This document shows positions 15,701 to 30,700 of a stretch of 64,000 nt of DNA, piece after piece (position 1 is the stretch's first letter; each line of letters starts with the position of its first letter). Source of the stretch: Berberis thunbergii. Lineage: Eukaryota; Streptophyta; Magnoliopsida; Ranunculales; Berberidaceae. Below the pieces are notes generated by a model. That model saw only the letters and a list, made by a program, of their open reading frames with translations, searched no databases and was not told the DNA's origin. The position numbers and the translations under genes are program-made. Location of the stretch: NCBI GenBank assembly GCA_003290165.1, contig QNQO01009187.1:186001-250000 (forward strand), read 5' to 3'.

Positions 15701-18700
15701 TAGATATCAGTTGCTTGTCTTGAGTAAATTCTGTCAGTAGGTTGAGGCATTGAAGTGTATTACTGCTGCAAGAAAGATACAAAACAGGTTGGAGTTTATC
15801 AATTGGTATCAGAGCACTGATCCAGAATGACAGGAAAATCAGTTAATCAATTGGGAGCAGCTAATTTGGCGGCCAGAGTGGAATCAATAGAACAGGTAAA
15901 TGATTCACTTCAGGGAACAATGAACACGGTGGTACAAAAATTAGAACAATTAGTTAAATTGTATGAGGAATCTTCTAAGGTTGCATCTTCTTCGGAGCAA
16001 TCCAAAGAAGCCGATGGGATCATATTAGGTCACAAAGATCCAATCATAGAAGAGAGGGGTGGGGGTCAAGGTTACCGGCATGATAACAAATTTAGGAGGC
16101 TTGAAATGCCAATTTTTAATGGGGTTAACCCCGATGGTTGGATTTTGAAAGCCGAAAGATTTTTTCAATTGCAACATTACACTAGTGAGGATAAATTGGA
16201 GGCAGCAGTATTGGGATTTGAGGGAGATGCTCTAATTTGGTATCAATGGGAGCATAAAAGACGACCTATTTTGTTGTGGGAAGAACTCAAAAAATTGCTT
16301 TTGTTACAATTTCGTTCAACAACGGAGGGAACCTTATGTGAACAATTTTTGGCACTTAAACAAGAAGGTGGGGTAAGTGACTATCGACGGCAATTCATTA
16401 CGCTCGCATCGCCATTAGAACAGATGCCGGAAGAGGTATATCTAAGTAAGTTCGTTAATGGCCTGAAACCACAAATTAGAGCTGAAATACGTGTATTGGA
16501 GCCTCAATCCTTGAATCGGGCTATGATTTTGGCCCATAGAATAGAGGAAAAACAACAATGCATGGGTTCTTTTAAAGGGGGTTTGGGCTTCAGCCCAAAT
16601 TACTTATCAGGAAGGGGAAAAGGAATTGAAAACCCTAGATCACTAGAGAATGTGAATTGGTTTTTTTTTTTAACTTTTGTGTTTTGGCGTCGTGTCCATG
16701 CAACATAGTTTGATAACGTAGTAAGTGGGAGATAACTGGAAGATTTGGAAGTCAATGAGCTATCACAATGTAAAAACCTTTTCTAAGACATGGATATGAG
16801 AAAATTACAGACAAGTTTGGCAATGTGTGAATACTTTCTAGAGAAAGTAATGTGTCACTAGTAATTGATACATCCATAATCTTCTTTACATTGACTGTTT
16901 CACCGCAAATTGTTCCATTTTGCGTATCTCTTGAAAAGTAATGAGAAATTTTGGTAATATTATCTATCTAAATAATAGTAATAATAATGATAAACAATTT
17001 GAAGTCGAATTTACATAGTATTGTCTGTTTTCAATTTTAAGGACTTCTGTAATCAACTCAGTGTAGCTTTAATTTTAGATCAATTTGTGATTAATTTGAC
17101 TACCTTAGAGCTGAGATCAAAATGTTGATATTAGACATATCACATTTACGATAATCTATATATGTGTAGCCTTTCATCAACTGAAAAGAACCCATTGATG
17201 GAAAAGATTGTTTTGTCCGCAAATCGCAAATGAATGACTACCATGAGCTCAGAACAACATGTAGCTTGAATTCTAAATGACGGAATCTCATCTTAACAGA
17301 ATTTGGCTATAATATGAAAATTGGAACTATCTTGTACATTAAAATTTTAAATTACGAAAGTAAAGCTTATATGACATGTTACATAAAGAACTATACTATA
17401 TATATATATATATAAAAGGACTTTTGCCAACCTTTCAGTGCGTCTCCACTCTCATTCCCGTAGAAAGTACCATTAATGCAACATCTTCTGAAAATCATTC
17501 TATTCTCAGTCAGGGTACCAGTTTTGTCAGTCAATATGTACTCGACTTGTCCCAAATCCTCACTTATTGCAGTACTGCAAAGAACATGTCATGACCACAA
17601 TCACACAGGGTAAAGTTTATCCTTCGATTTACAAGTACATGAGATTTACTTCTCTTACTTTGTTGCATGAGCCGGAGTGTTGGTCTCCTGATCATACATC
17701 TCCTTGTCCCAATCAATAAATTTTGCATACATACTCTTCACAAGATCTAACGAGACCTGCCACAAACAGGACGAGCTAATTGAAATGTAAATAAAAATAT
17801 AATTGAAAAATGAAAGAAGGAAATATATGGGCCTAGGTCTGTCAACTGTGAATATTCAACAAGACAATTAACAAGGCAAATGAAAACAGCATGTCGCCCT
17901 GCATAATTGAAGTCCATCCATGTAAGAAAATATAACAATAGAAAGGTGCTTCACTCTTACAGCACTAGTAGATAAACATACATCGCTCATGATGCGCCTA
18001 TTCTATACAACAAAAAATAAAATTAAAAAATTGACTTGAGCTAAACTGCTAACCATGGTCGCAAAAGTTCACATCATATGCTCTGCAGCAAAAACGCGAT
18101 TACTCATTAATTTGTTGAGAATTTAAGAAAGACTTTGACCACAGAGATAAAGTAAAATGATAGAAGCAGGTCCCCTAGACTTGGCAGGATTAAAACACAC
18201 ACATAAAAAATAATGATGCTAACAATTAAATATAAAAAAATAAAATTTGAGGACTGGTGAAAATGAGAGAAGAAGGTCCGCTAGACTTTGCATCATTTTC
18301 TCAACAAGTATGTTGTGTATTTTCTGGGGAAATGAGACTCCAAACAGTCACTCGGAGAAAAGGTAATCCTTAAGCTTCAAGCACAAAGTCTTCAACAAAT
18401 ATGGTATGGGAAAGAAGACTGAGAGAGCTGAGGGTCATAAGGAAATTATGGATAGATCAGAAAAATGAATCAGGAAATTACATAATAAAAGTCCACATTT
18501 ATAATAGAAATGAAGAAATGCACCTTTACATGATCTGTTAGATGATTATAAATCTTAGAATGGCTCAAGATAGTGGCGACAGACAAGATACAGATCTACA
18601 GAGAGCTTTGACATGAAAATTTGGGATCCATCATGAACATTTGAACTTCCTCTTTTTATATTCCTTATTACTTTAAATTTAAATTTAAAAAATTTAAAAA

Positions 18701-21700
18701 ATTTAAAAAGTTTAAAAAATATATTTTAAAATATTTTAAAAAAATTATAATAAAAAAAGGCTGAGGAGACGTACGAAAAATATGTATAGTTGCCTGAATC
18801 AACAAAGGGTGTCAAACCCGATTCAAACTAACACACCTACATATTTGAGCAACTGCACTTTTTTATTTTGCATAGTTAAAGTTTCAAAAATGAAGTTGTG
18901 CACAAAAGTCTCATGTGAGCAGCAAATTATGAAAAATTGAATGTGTCATGGCAAACATAAAGAAGTTACAAGCTGTTGTAACCAAAAGTAAAAAAAGTAA
19001 CTCTATCACGTACAAAACATATATACTGACCTTTATGGAAATAGGGATCATGATGGAACACAAAAGCTCAAACCGCAGAGGGATGACCAGAAGTTCATAC
19101 CAGGGGCCTTCATTTGGATATTGAACATACCATTGCTACAAGATATCCAAAAATAAGTCACTTTCTAATAATGAGCATAGTCATCAAATAAATAACATGA
19201 GCTTAAAGTAAGCCTAAAACTAAAAGAAATAAAATCCCAAGAAAACTGACATGCACACTCCTAGAACAATACACAAAATTTTACTCATGCCTCAAAAATT
19301 AAAATAACATGACAACAACAACAACAGTAATGATACATGAGGTATTTTTGGGTTGCTAGATGATACAATCCAAATTTAAAATTAAAAAAAAAAAAAAGAA
19401 AAATGATTAAAATACACTATATACCCATCTGGTATCAATTTTTTTATATTAATACTAGTTGTTTAAGCCGTGCTAAGCACATGCATTCCTTGTATCTTAC
19501 AATATGCTAAAATATATTCAGTTAAAAAAAAAATTATTTGATAATAGATTCTTTTTCTTTTCTCACGAATCTACCATTCCGTTAAAACTTTTGGTAAAAA
19601 AGCATAAAATTAGTTAATAATGTGTAAATTCAATGATTGTATCCCAAATAAGTTATTATTTGATTGTGTACGTGTGTGGAGGTAGTATTATGTTTGATGC
19701 AAACACAAATTTTCTTAACATAAAAGTTTTTGCATCAATAACATCCCATATATTTCGTTAAAGATATGTCATTGTGACAATATGTTTTAAATCTAGCTAA
19801 ATAAAAATTTTACAGACAAAACAAATTAAATTTTTATTTTTAATATTAAACTTATAAAAAAAATTATTTTAAAATGTTCATGTTCCGAATATGATCATAT
19901 TAAAAAGGTTACAATTTGATCTACTGAATAATGTCAAAATTATATGTCTTTCAAACATATGTGCACTAAGTATTTTGGTATGCTATTCTTGTTGTATAGA
20001 GTTGATAAATTGCTTGAAGGAAAAAAAACAGAAAAAAACTTTGTTGGCATCCCATGAGGCAAACTTTTAAAATCTTAGGATGAAAAAATAAAAATAAAAA
20101 TAAAGTTAAAAACATAATAAAGGAGATGCTAAACACATTTGTTTTTATACCTAGTTTACAATATAACCATGTTAAATGCAGGAGGCAAAAGGAGATGTCA
20201 AACACATATAGAACTAATAATAATAAAAATAAAACATTCAAAATTTTTGGCGCAATATATAATATAAAATAAAAGTGACCAAGATGTAAAATTGTTATGT
20301 AAAATACAACATAATTTTTCCAGGAGATAAAAGAAAATAGCTCATTTAATAAAAGATAATAACTGAAAATGTATAAACACTAATTCAATAAATAGTAATA
20401 AAACTGATCCAGAGAATTAACCATTTAAAATTTGAAAAATACCAAATCAAATTCTGAGGCGTGGAGATATAAAAAAAAGTTATAAAACCATATAGAAATA
20501 AGAGAAATGAAAAAAAAAAAATTTCCTTTGTTTTATAGCATTTTAATGGAGCACGAAGCTACATACAAAGAATATATCAGATAAATTCTGATAAAACATA
20601 AATAAAGCGACACAATGACCACTATTTAAGATAGAAAAGAATTAAAAAATTAAAAGAAAACAAAACAAAAAAATTGTAAAAAAAAAGTGTGTAATAAAAT
20701 CAAAGGAATAAAATGTCAAATAAGAATATTTGAAATGTCGAATGAGCAGTGGTTATATTGGGTGGATGCTCCTATATGAGATCTTACAATATAAAGTTCT
20801 TATAAAGATCCAAAACCTAATTCGACAACCTAAGAAAAAGAATAGACATAAGATCAACAAATTAAAACAATCAAACACACCAATTTGAACACTTAAAATA
20901 AAAGTAAACAATAATACAAATTTCATCGAATCCCTAAAAAAACTAAAATAAATAAATTTGATTCAAATTATAACACATTTACAAATAATGCTTCCTTGCG
21001 AGAGAAATAATTAGAGGAGAGGGTCACACCTTTACAAAGAATGCTTTCTCATAAGAGAAAAGAAATAGTCACCGAAGAAGGGTTTTAAGTAGTGCGAGAG
21101 ATAAATGATATTTAGGGTTGAAAAAGATAAATTAGTTATGTAGGAGGGTAAGACATGTAGAGAAAGTATAGGAATGTGGAGAACGAAAAAGGATGGGTTT
21201 GAGGATATTGTATGTTGCATATCTTTTAGTGGGGTTTCTAATTGAGATTTCTTAAGAACTACTTTTTTTAGCCATTCTAATTTTTGTGACTCTATGATGA
21301 ATAGTTATGATGGGAGAAATTTAAGGGATCATGGAGGAGAAATTGATGGAAAACATTAGCTTCAAATTACAAATTTACTTTATATTAACTTGTTAGCCAT
21401 TTTGGAGAGATATTTTAGGAGATTTTGGGAACGTAGTTAGATTGGAAGCTAAATGTAGGGAAAAGTAAGGAGAAATTTCAGAATAATTATTTGAAATTCG
21501 TTTTATTATGTTTTTAAAAGATTTTTGGAAAGATTGAGATGATGTTGCGTGAAAATGCCGATGTGTCACTTTTCTCTATAGAAAATTAACCACGTACGAG
21601 AGAAACTCTTTGGTCTCTACTTAATAGAATACTATAGATGCACGCACTTCCTAATCAACAGAAACAAGATGTCAGTGACTTAATAATTTGGGCTCTGCTA

Positions 21701-24700
21701 AACAAATAACATTTTCCTCTTTTACTCTTTGTATGACCTACTGTGGAGACATGATTAAACGAGACAAGTATAGAGTTTACAAGTACTGGGTTTTGAGTTT
21801 GCTACAGAGGCTCGGATTCGTGATATCCACTCAGATTAGTATCAAAATGAGGTCATCGGCCACCATTGACTAACTTTGTGGCAATGTTTAATCATGTTAA
21901 CTGAAATCATAACTTTTCCTTGAACAACTTGCAAAAGCACTCAAGTAAAATTAGAAAGTGAAACTTGCAAGCTCCAACTAACCTTTCGTGCTTCACTATC
22001 CTTCCAGACATTGCCAGCTATGCCCAGAACAATAACAACCACTATTTGAAATAAAAATATTGCTCCAGTCAACTTGTCGATCATTGCATCCATAGCAGTA
22101 AGTTTGGGTTCTGGTATACCCCTACTCATACCTAATTTGGTCTCATTGCCTGAAAAAATAAACAAAACTTGAGGTCAACCATATCTAGTTTAATATAAAG
22201 TTAAGAGTCCATGATGCAATTGTCAAATCTCAACAACAATGACAATACAAGTTATTACTTATTGACCATGGCAATCTGGAAAGAGAGATTCACAATGACA
22301 GGAACCAAAAACTATTTACTAACAAAAGGGTTGACAATGAATTAGTGACTAGAGTGAGATCTTAACAATGTGCCAACTGCAATCTCAACTTGGAAATATT
22401 AAATTCCTTCCCCTAGAGTGAAATTTTACTGATGTGTCAATGTCATGTCTATGAATTCCCAACTCTCGTCGACTCTTCCAAATAATAAGCTTACCTGTAT
22501 ACACCGCTACTCCACATGCCCATTCTGTATTCCGCAAGTAACATGACTGAAGCAACGTGTTTTTTATGGTTAAGGAACATACATCATTATCAATAAATGG
22601 AGGGAATAACCTCATGTTTGCATCGAATCTTCTAATGTCCTTATCAGGACTAGGACACTCGATGACCCCCTGCCGATGGAACAAAAGATGACAGCAATTC
22701 AGTAATATATAAAAAGAAAATACCAAATCTGCCAGCCACAAACTCATAAATTAAAGCTTTAAGAGAAACAGAGGAAAAAAAAAAAGTGAAATAGAACACT
22801 AAACTTGCCTTAATTTTATGCAGTAACTCAGGATCTAAGCCCATACATGCAGGGGGTAGAACCCTTGTCTTCAAATCAGTTTCACCATCTAAAGTGGCAG
22901 TCTGCATATGTAATGAGTTAATATTTCTTAAAAGAGTCAATTTGAAATAGGCGTGAGGGATAAGTACAAGTTCCATGCTCAAAAGACCATCATAACATTG
23001 ATACAAGAAGGCATGAAGCACACCAGATGGGAAAATCTAAGTAGAATGATACCAAGAGAATGTCCACGAGCATAAGTGAAAATTCTACCATAATGTTTTT
23101 TTTTATCAAAAAAACAGTATATTGTATTAAGTATATGCCAAGGGCAAAAGAATTAGTACAAGGCACTAATCAATACAAAAACAAATGCACATGGAAACTT
23201 AAATAGCATGCACTGCAGCGTCACCTTTTGTAACACTTCCTATGCCTGACTTTATAAAACTGTTAACAAATCATAGCACCATGAAGCACAATTGTGCTCT
23301 GAAGAAACCTTGCACATCTCTATTGAGCTGGAATCTTAAGGGTGATTGTAGATCATAATTTCAGCTTGATTCAACAGTTAGAATTCAAGTTCATGGGTTT
23401 AAGAAGAAGAAAAAAATTGCAATTTTTTTCAAATTTTTCTTTCCACCACCACTTTATCATTAAAGAAAGACTTTGAATTAAATTAAAAACAGACGGAAAA
23501 AAACAGGTCAAACCACAAACTCAACCCTAGTGGGTTTTTTTTTTTTTATATATAAATGCATATCAAAATATGTTGTATCGTATTTCGGGGACAACATATA
23601 CTAGCATAGTGTGTCTTTTATGTTAATTGTTCATGTCTCCAACCTCCCTACCAGACACACCAATTCTATCTATGTCAATTAAAATCTAATGGCAGGGTGC
23701 ATTGATACTCAAGTCAGTGATTAAAAACTGAAAGAGTCTAAATCAGTCAAACTTTTAATTGTTGAAAAAAGCTACATTTTCAAAGCAAAAAAATTTTGAA
23801 TCTCGACTTCCCCAAAATATGGAGTTCAAGGTCTTGCTTTGAATGTGCTCTAATAAACATGAACACACCACTTAAGATGTTCGTCCTGTGCCTTTGAAAA
23901 ATATTCAAAATAAAACAAGAGAATGGGACGGTGGAACTTGAACCCTGTTCACTCCAAATTAAAAGCTAAATCATTTATCACTTGGGCTACAGCAATAGCA
24001 TGTAACAGTTTACAGGAAATCTACTTAGTTACCGTTTTGTGTAGTATTGATATTTTTTATTTAAAAATTTTAAAAAGAAAATTAAATGAAAAAATCTACT
24101 AATGGCTCCACCCCGGCATATAACCCATCCACAATAACCACCACATTTTTTAAATTACGAAAAACAAATACTAGGCAAGTTAGACTTCAAAAATTAAATT
24201 CATGCTTTGAGACCCATCCAAGCATATCTCAAGGAACTCCCCGAAACAAACAACCACTCCCCAACGTCACCACCACCATCTACCCACATTACCTTAACTC
24301 AATTCATCATTCAGTGGAATGGCAGATGGACACCTTCTTTCGAACAATTTGGGTACAGATCTGCATCTCCTCCCTTACGGTTTCTTGTGGGTGTCAAAGA
24401 CACCATTGTCTTGATTTCTTCATTCTCAAGTTGAACTTTTGTTTCAAAAGATTCAATAAGCTTTGAACCAAACAGATTCAAAATCTTAGATGGATTCAGT
24501 GTACCCAAAACTTGAGATTTGGGGCTGGTTGAAACACCATTGACACCCATTTCTTCTTCAAGATCATTCATCAACTCCCGTGCATTAATCACCTCTGGGT
24601 CTATGAAAACCTTCTACGGCGGAGATTTACTAATTGATTTATGCTTAGAAGAAGATATCTTTGTTTCTGTGATGATGGGTTCTTTGTCTATGACTGCTGT

Positions 24701-27700
24701 TTGCTCTTCCCCAAGTTTGAGAACCCCAAGACTGCTTGAAGTGAGAGAAACTATGTTGTTCGAGTAGTTGGCATCATGGACAACGTGATTTGTGATCTCT
24801 TGCTTGAAATCCTTCTTGAGATGGCGAAGGAGAGAGGGAGGTAAGAATTCCTCTTAGACCGCAACAACTCTGAGACTACAAAAAAAATGTTGAATCTCCA
24901 CTGGTTGATTATTTTGGTCCCCTTGTGTCATTTAGTTAATGTGAATGATGTGGATAGGTGGTTGTTTGGTCTGGGAAGAAGATGAATTCCTTGAGATACA
25001 CAAAAAAATCTCAAAGCATGGACTTAATTTTTGAAGTCTAACTTGCCACTGTCTGGTTGCCTAGGACAACACAAATAATAATAATAATAATAATAACAAC
25101 AACAACTTACCAAGCCACCTTTTGACCCAAAAAAAATTTGGAAAGAAAATCAATAAATTATCAGTTAGCACTGACACCTAGGATGATGGTGGCTCTGTAT
25201 CACAAAATCCTGTGGGTGTTAGTATCACATGGTGGAGAGTTCTTTTATGGACATGTTTAGTTAATGACTCGAATCACATGTTTCACGAACAACCCGAATC
25301 TCTGAACTTGGAATGACCTGAATTAAATGTATTTTTGCAGTCAACCGCAAAATTTCAGCTCAATCGGATAGTGGAGGCCTTCCTCTGAGCAAGAATGGGG
25401 CTTAACAAAACCCGTGGCATTGACTTTCAAGGTCAACACTTCATATAGAGTAAAATCTGTAGGTATGTCTCTCCAATGTTTAAGAGAACGACATTACATT
25501 TCTGAAATGAGGCCGGTTGTAATTGGATTTCAGTTTCCCCACTGAGTAGGTGTTTTCAAAAGGTATGCACAAGCATATTTATCATCATAGCATGCAGCTT
25601 GCAAAAGGCCTTCATACATGACATGCAGCTTGCACAAGGCCTTCATACATGGCATGCAGCTTGCAAAACGCCTTTGATAATAAGCTGAAGTAAATAGGAA
25701 CTGGAGGATAGTGAACACGATCATACAAATGCATACACAAGAAAGTAATGTGTGTGAACAGAATGGTTCCTTTAACAGTATTGGTATGTTGGACTAAAGT
25801 TCCTAATCATTTATTTTGCCTTTTTGAAATCATTTAATTACTTGGATGAATGTCAAATAGCCACTGACACCAAAGCAAGAATCACAAGTTCTAATAACAT
25901 GAATGAAATATGTATCACAATAAGCATGCACTATAATTAGGACCCTGGTAGTGTTAATTGTTTCAGAACAAACCAAATCACCAAAGGAAGCAATAGAATT
26001 AACATCCTCATATTACCTCAACATAGCAGATGCCTTGTGGGTCTGAAGTACCAATCAAAACAAGATCACATGGCACCTCGTCATTCTCACGAAGCCATAC
26101 TATGTCTCCCACATGAATGTCTTGCGCTTGAATCTAAAACCAATAGAACACCATCAATATAGACAATAGATGTGCAAAAATATTGATGAAGTGGATTTTA
26201 GTCAAGGAAGACGAAAGGTAAGGCCAAATTCAGGAATCAAATGAAATTCAAATATTTACTTCATACTTGAAAAAAACAACCTGGAAAACACGAATGTTGC
26301 AATTTCAGTGAAAATCACTCTACCCCCCCAAAATAAAAATAAAGAGAGACTCATATCTTTTCTAGTGCCAATAATACAGCATAGGAGTGTAGTGAGGTTA
26401 GAGAGGTTCAATCAAATGTGAGCAGTCAACTATGTTGGTTAGGCACTACATGGTCATCTTTTTGTCTTTCTAAATTTCATTTCTTTCTTCTTGCTATTGT
26501 GTAGTGGAAAGCATAAACCTTTTTCCTTCCTTGATGTTAGCATTCATAGAAATCTTCTGTTAAATTATTATGTTACAAACATCGAGGTACATTCTTTCGT
26601 CCCCCTCTTTGGATAGGATAGCTTTACTTTTCTTCCTTTTTGAAAACAAGAATTGTACCAAATGGGTAACTGACAGCACAAAAGGGTAGAGAATGATGAA
26701 CTTCCAACCACAATAATAACAGATTATTTGGAAGGGAAAAAAAAATCTTCCCAACCAGTAATCAACCTGACAAAAAGAGCCCAATGCCAAAACTTCCGTG
26801 AACATTTGCTTTTCTTAGAAGGCACTGCTTTAGAACACTCTTCCGTTTGTAACCAAAGAGACCAGTATATCGCACAGGAGACATATTTCATATCAATTTT
26901 TCATCTTTCCTTAAAAACAATTTAATTTCCAATTATCACACTTGTCCAAATTGCCATTCCTATTGCCCGACGGAGCAACAAAACCTCCGTGAACATTTTC
27001 CTTTCCTAGAAGCCTTACCTTGAACAATCTTCCATGTGTTTACCAATGAGGCCAACATATCATAAGGAGAGCACAACATATTTCAGACCAATTTTTCAGC
27101 TTTCCTAGAAAAAGAATCACATTTGCAACGATTGCACACGTCCATGAGATGTCCTGGAAAGATCCAAGACACTCCAAGCGAAGCAGAAAATGATTTTACA
27201 CTGCAGACCAAGGGGATTCCAAGTAAAAAATGATTCAGAGTCCCGTCTCCACTTTTTATTTTCTTTAAAAGGTAAAATTATACTGAATCATATCAGTAAG
27301 CTAATACAAAGTAAGGCAGCCTCAAAAGCATTAAGGCGCCACCCAAAATTAGACTCTCTCCCTTGGCATATAACAACTAAAAGAACCCCATCAAATGCTG
27401 CATGATGAGACACCTACTCCCAAAAGTAAGAAAGGACTAAATTTTCAACACTCCAAGAGACGCCGGACTTGCACAATGGCTGGAATCTCCATTGAAGAGG
27501 AGAAGTTTATGACTGAAAAATAGGTCCATTGGATAAGTGAAGGAAGCTAATATCCAAGACCAGACCAATGAGGAAGAAGACGAATGGGCATGGACGAATA
27601 AAAGGGACGATTTTTCTTTGAAATCATTATAAACACTTGTCTGCACGAAAAGGCCATGGACATGACATCTTCACAGAGTTTGAACCAACAAGATCCCACC

Positions 27701-30700
27701 CAAAACCAAATTTCATTTGTGACTAGCAGTGCGGGGTAAACTTCCAACTACAGATAACTAGATGAATGCAAGTTGGGGAGAGAGGGGGGGTGTAATGTGA
27801 AATGTGAAGGATGAGTCCATGGGCCACCTGATTCTCAACTGAAAAAATGTTGAAATATCTATACGGGTGCACCTCCTCAATAAATTCAAGATAATGAAAG
27901 CGGCATAGGATGACATTCGCGAATGGGTCTTGAAGTGGAATTGTGGTAATCTCAACAAGTTCGTATGGTTATGGAGTAGAATATCTCACGCTATCGCTTG
28001 GATAATACAAATTTAAGATTTTCAAGGATGTACCGAAACTAGTAGAACATCTGACTCTTCAAACAGAATTGTATGTCGAGGGAAGTATCATGGGAAAATT
28101 TTATGTTCCCCTGGGAAATATTTTTGTGTGATAGGAGTGGTTACCTTTCCCCCTTGGTGAATCTCTCTCTCACTAAGGGGCAAATAGCATTAACAAGATC
28201 ATTGTTTTGTCTAATAACTCCAAAAATCTGAGGTCTTATTATAAAAGATCCTACTGTTACGTTTTTTCTACACTAACCAACCCACTGGAAAAGGAAGCAC
28301 TCTCCACAGCAACTTTCCTTTTGCAGACTGTCCTAAGGTGAAAAATGAGTTTTCCATTCCACTCAAAAAGTCCTTCATCAAGTCAGCCATCACCTAACAC
28401 AATCCAAAAAGCCTATAAAGTACCCACTCGGAGAAGGAGATGCGTAGTAGCCTCCAGCGCTGAATCACAAAGACCACATCCCACACCAATGTCCATTCTC
28501 CTGTCCAACAACTCTCCTTTAGAAAGGTGTCTATTTCAAACTGCAGTCCATCTAAAGAAAGCCACTTGAGAGGGTAACTCTCTCCTCCCTACCAACTTCA
28601 TAAGAAAAAAAAAACAGAGCCATTAAGTAAGTGGTCCAAAGCCAATCTAAGAGAAACAAGAGAAAACCACAAAACCTTTATCCCTGCCATCCTTCCAGGC
28701 CCCCATCTATCCTCTTTGTCCACCAACCTCAAGTCTTCAACTCCTTGGATAGAGCCACAAACTCCTTAAATTCCTACAGCGAAAGAGCACTCTTCCTCAA
28801 ATGAAGGTCCCATATGCCACACACTGACGGCATGACCCCATTGACCTGCCAAACTCCTCCAACCAACCACGTTTCCTATTACAAATAGCAAACAAGATTA
28901 GGAATCTAACTTTAAAGCTTCTGTTCCCACTCCAAACATCATATCAAAATCAGTCTTGTCACTTCTCCTAGATCCACCTCGACAGCTCTATACATGTCCT
29001 CATCTCCTCCCTACAGATAGAAATTGACTTCCACGTGCTAGTTCCATATGAACTCATTGGTTACCATGATAGCCAACAAGAGCCCACAGGGTCATACTTA
29101 GCTCTAATAACCTCTTTCCACAATCCTTCCTCTATGTACCCTATTGCCACAAACGTTTACATAATAAAGGCCTTGTTCGTCAATTACAAGGGCAGGATAC
29201 CTAGACCACCTGTTTCCTTGGGCATGCTTACAATCTTCTAGTTTAAAGCATAAACCCTTTATCATCCTCTCCTTCACTAGTCATCCTCTCATCCTTCATA
29301 GAGACAGGTAATATATAGGCATATTTGCCAATGGCATTTCTAAGGATCATGAGTCAACCACTTAAAAAAGTAGTTTAACCTTCCAAATTTTAAGTCTTTT
29401 CCCCATGACTTTATCACTGGATCTCACAAGTGTTTGTTCCTGTTTTTTACACCAAAAGAAAATTTCAAGTTATTAGCCAGCGATTCCCCCAACCCAAAAT
29501 TGAAGCACTCATAATGTTCTTTGCTCCATCTCCAACACCATACACCACGCTCTTTGAAAAGTTAATCTTAAAACTGGAACATAACAACAGATACAAGATC
29601 TCAACCTTCACAGGGTCCACATACAAGGAAAACTATGTATGCAAACTGAAGATGCACAATCCTCCATCCTGGGCAACTTGAAACCCCATAAGCAGTCCCC
29701 CTTCCGTAGCTTTAGAAACCAATTTACTCAAAGAATCCACGACAACAGGAATTGGGACAATGGACCCCCTTGACGAATCCCTCTCAAAGTCTTGAAGAAG
29801 CCGACTGGTGCTCCGCCAACCTAAGTCCACAAATGAACAGCGGCGTGCAGGCTCTGATCCATCTCTCCCTGAAGCTCATGTTACCATACACCATAGAACA
29901 AACTCCTAGTGAACATGGTAATACACTTTTTGAAGTCTGAATGTCTGTGCCTCTTCTAATCAAAACCTACTTATTAGGAAATTGATCTCAACCCTTTGCG
30001 ACATGAAGAAAAATTCTTAGAAAAGATAAATTCAATGCATACTTGCCTTTGAACGAAATGTTTTTAAACTGTACATGGGAGTTGATATTTCATCGAATCC
30101 ACAAAAAATGATTTAACTGAGAGATGCCCTCTTCTCTCTCATTTCTAACCCCATCCATTTCCTATGTCGTTTTTCTTAAATTAATCAAGTTCAACTCGGT
30201 ATGCAATCAAGTAGCTTCCACTACTTCCCAATCAAACTAGGATCTCGTTTAAGCGAAGGTTTCACCCAGATATACAATCAAGTAGCTTTCTCTGCTTCCT
30301 AATCAAACAAGGATCTCCTTAAGTGAAGCTTCACCCGACATCTTGCCTTTTCTAATAGAAAACACTCCAATGATTCCCCCCTTGTGCTAGATTCAATTCA
30401 GTAAATAAATAAAATACTCCGCACAAGCTAACTATGTCGATATGCATAACATACTCTCTATTCCATCCATCTAATGCAGAAGTAGCTTCAACTTAGGGTT
30501 GGAAACCACTAGATGGAAACAATCTTACAGATCCCTCACATGAACACAAAGTGGTGTTGTTAATATTAGCACCCAATCCTGGCTCCATTAACACTTTAGA
30601 TAAACCTAGAACCTCTAACAAAAATGACGGAAGGTCACACAACATTTTATAAAAATATAATACAAGTGAAGATTGTGATAAAAACTCAGTGATGTTTCTA

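Noticed and set aside
24086..24767. Plus-strand ORFs of 75-126 codons
   Set aside because: They are the reverse strand of the glutaredoxin-like fragment and the inverted arms, and resemble no protein themselves.
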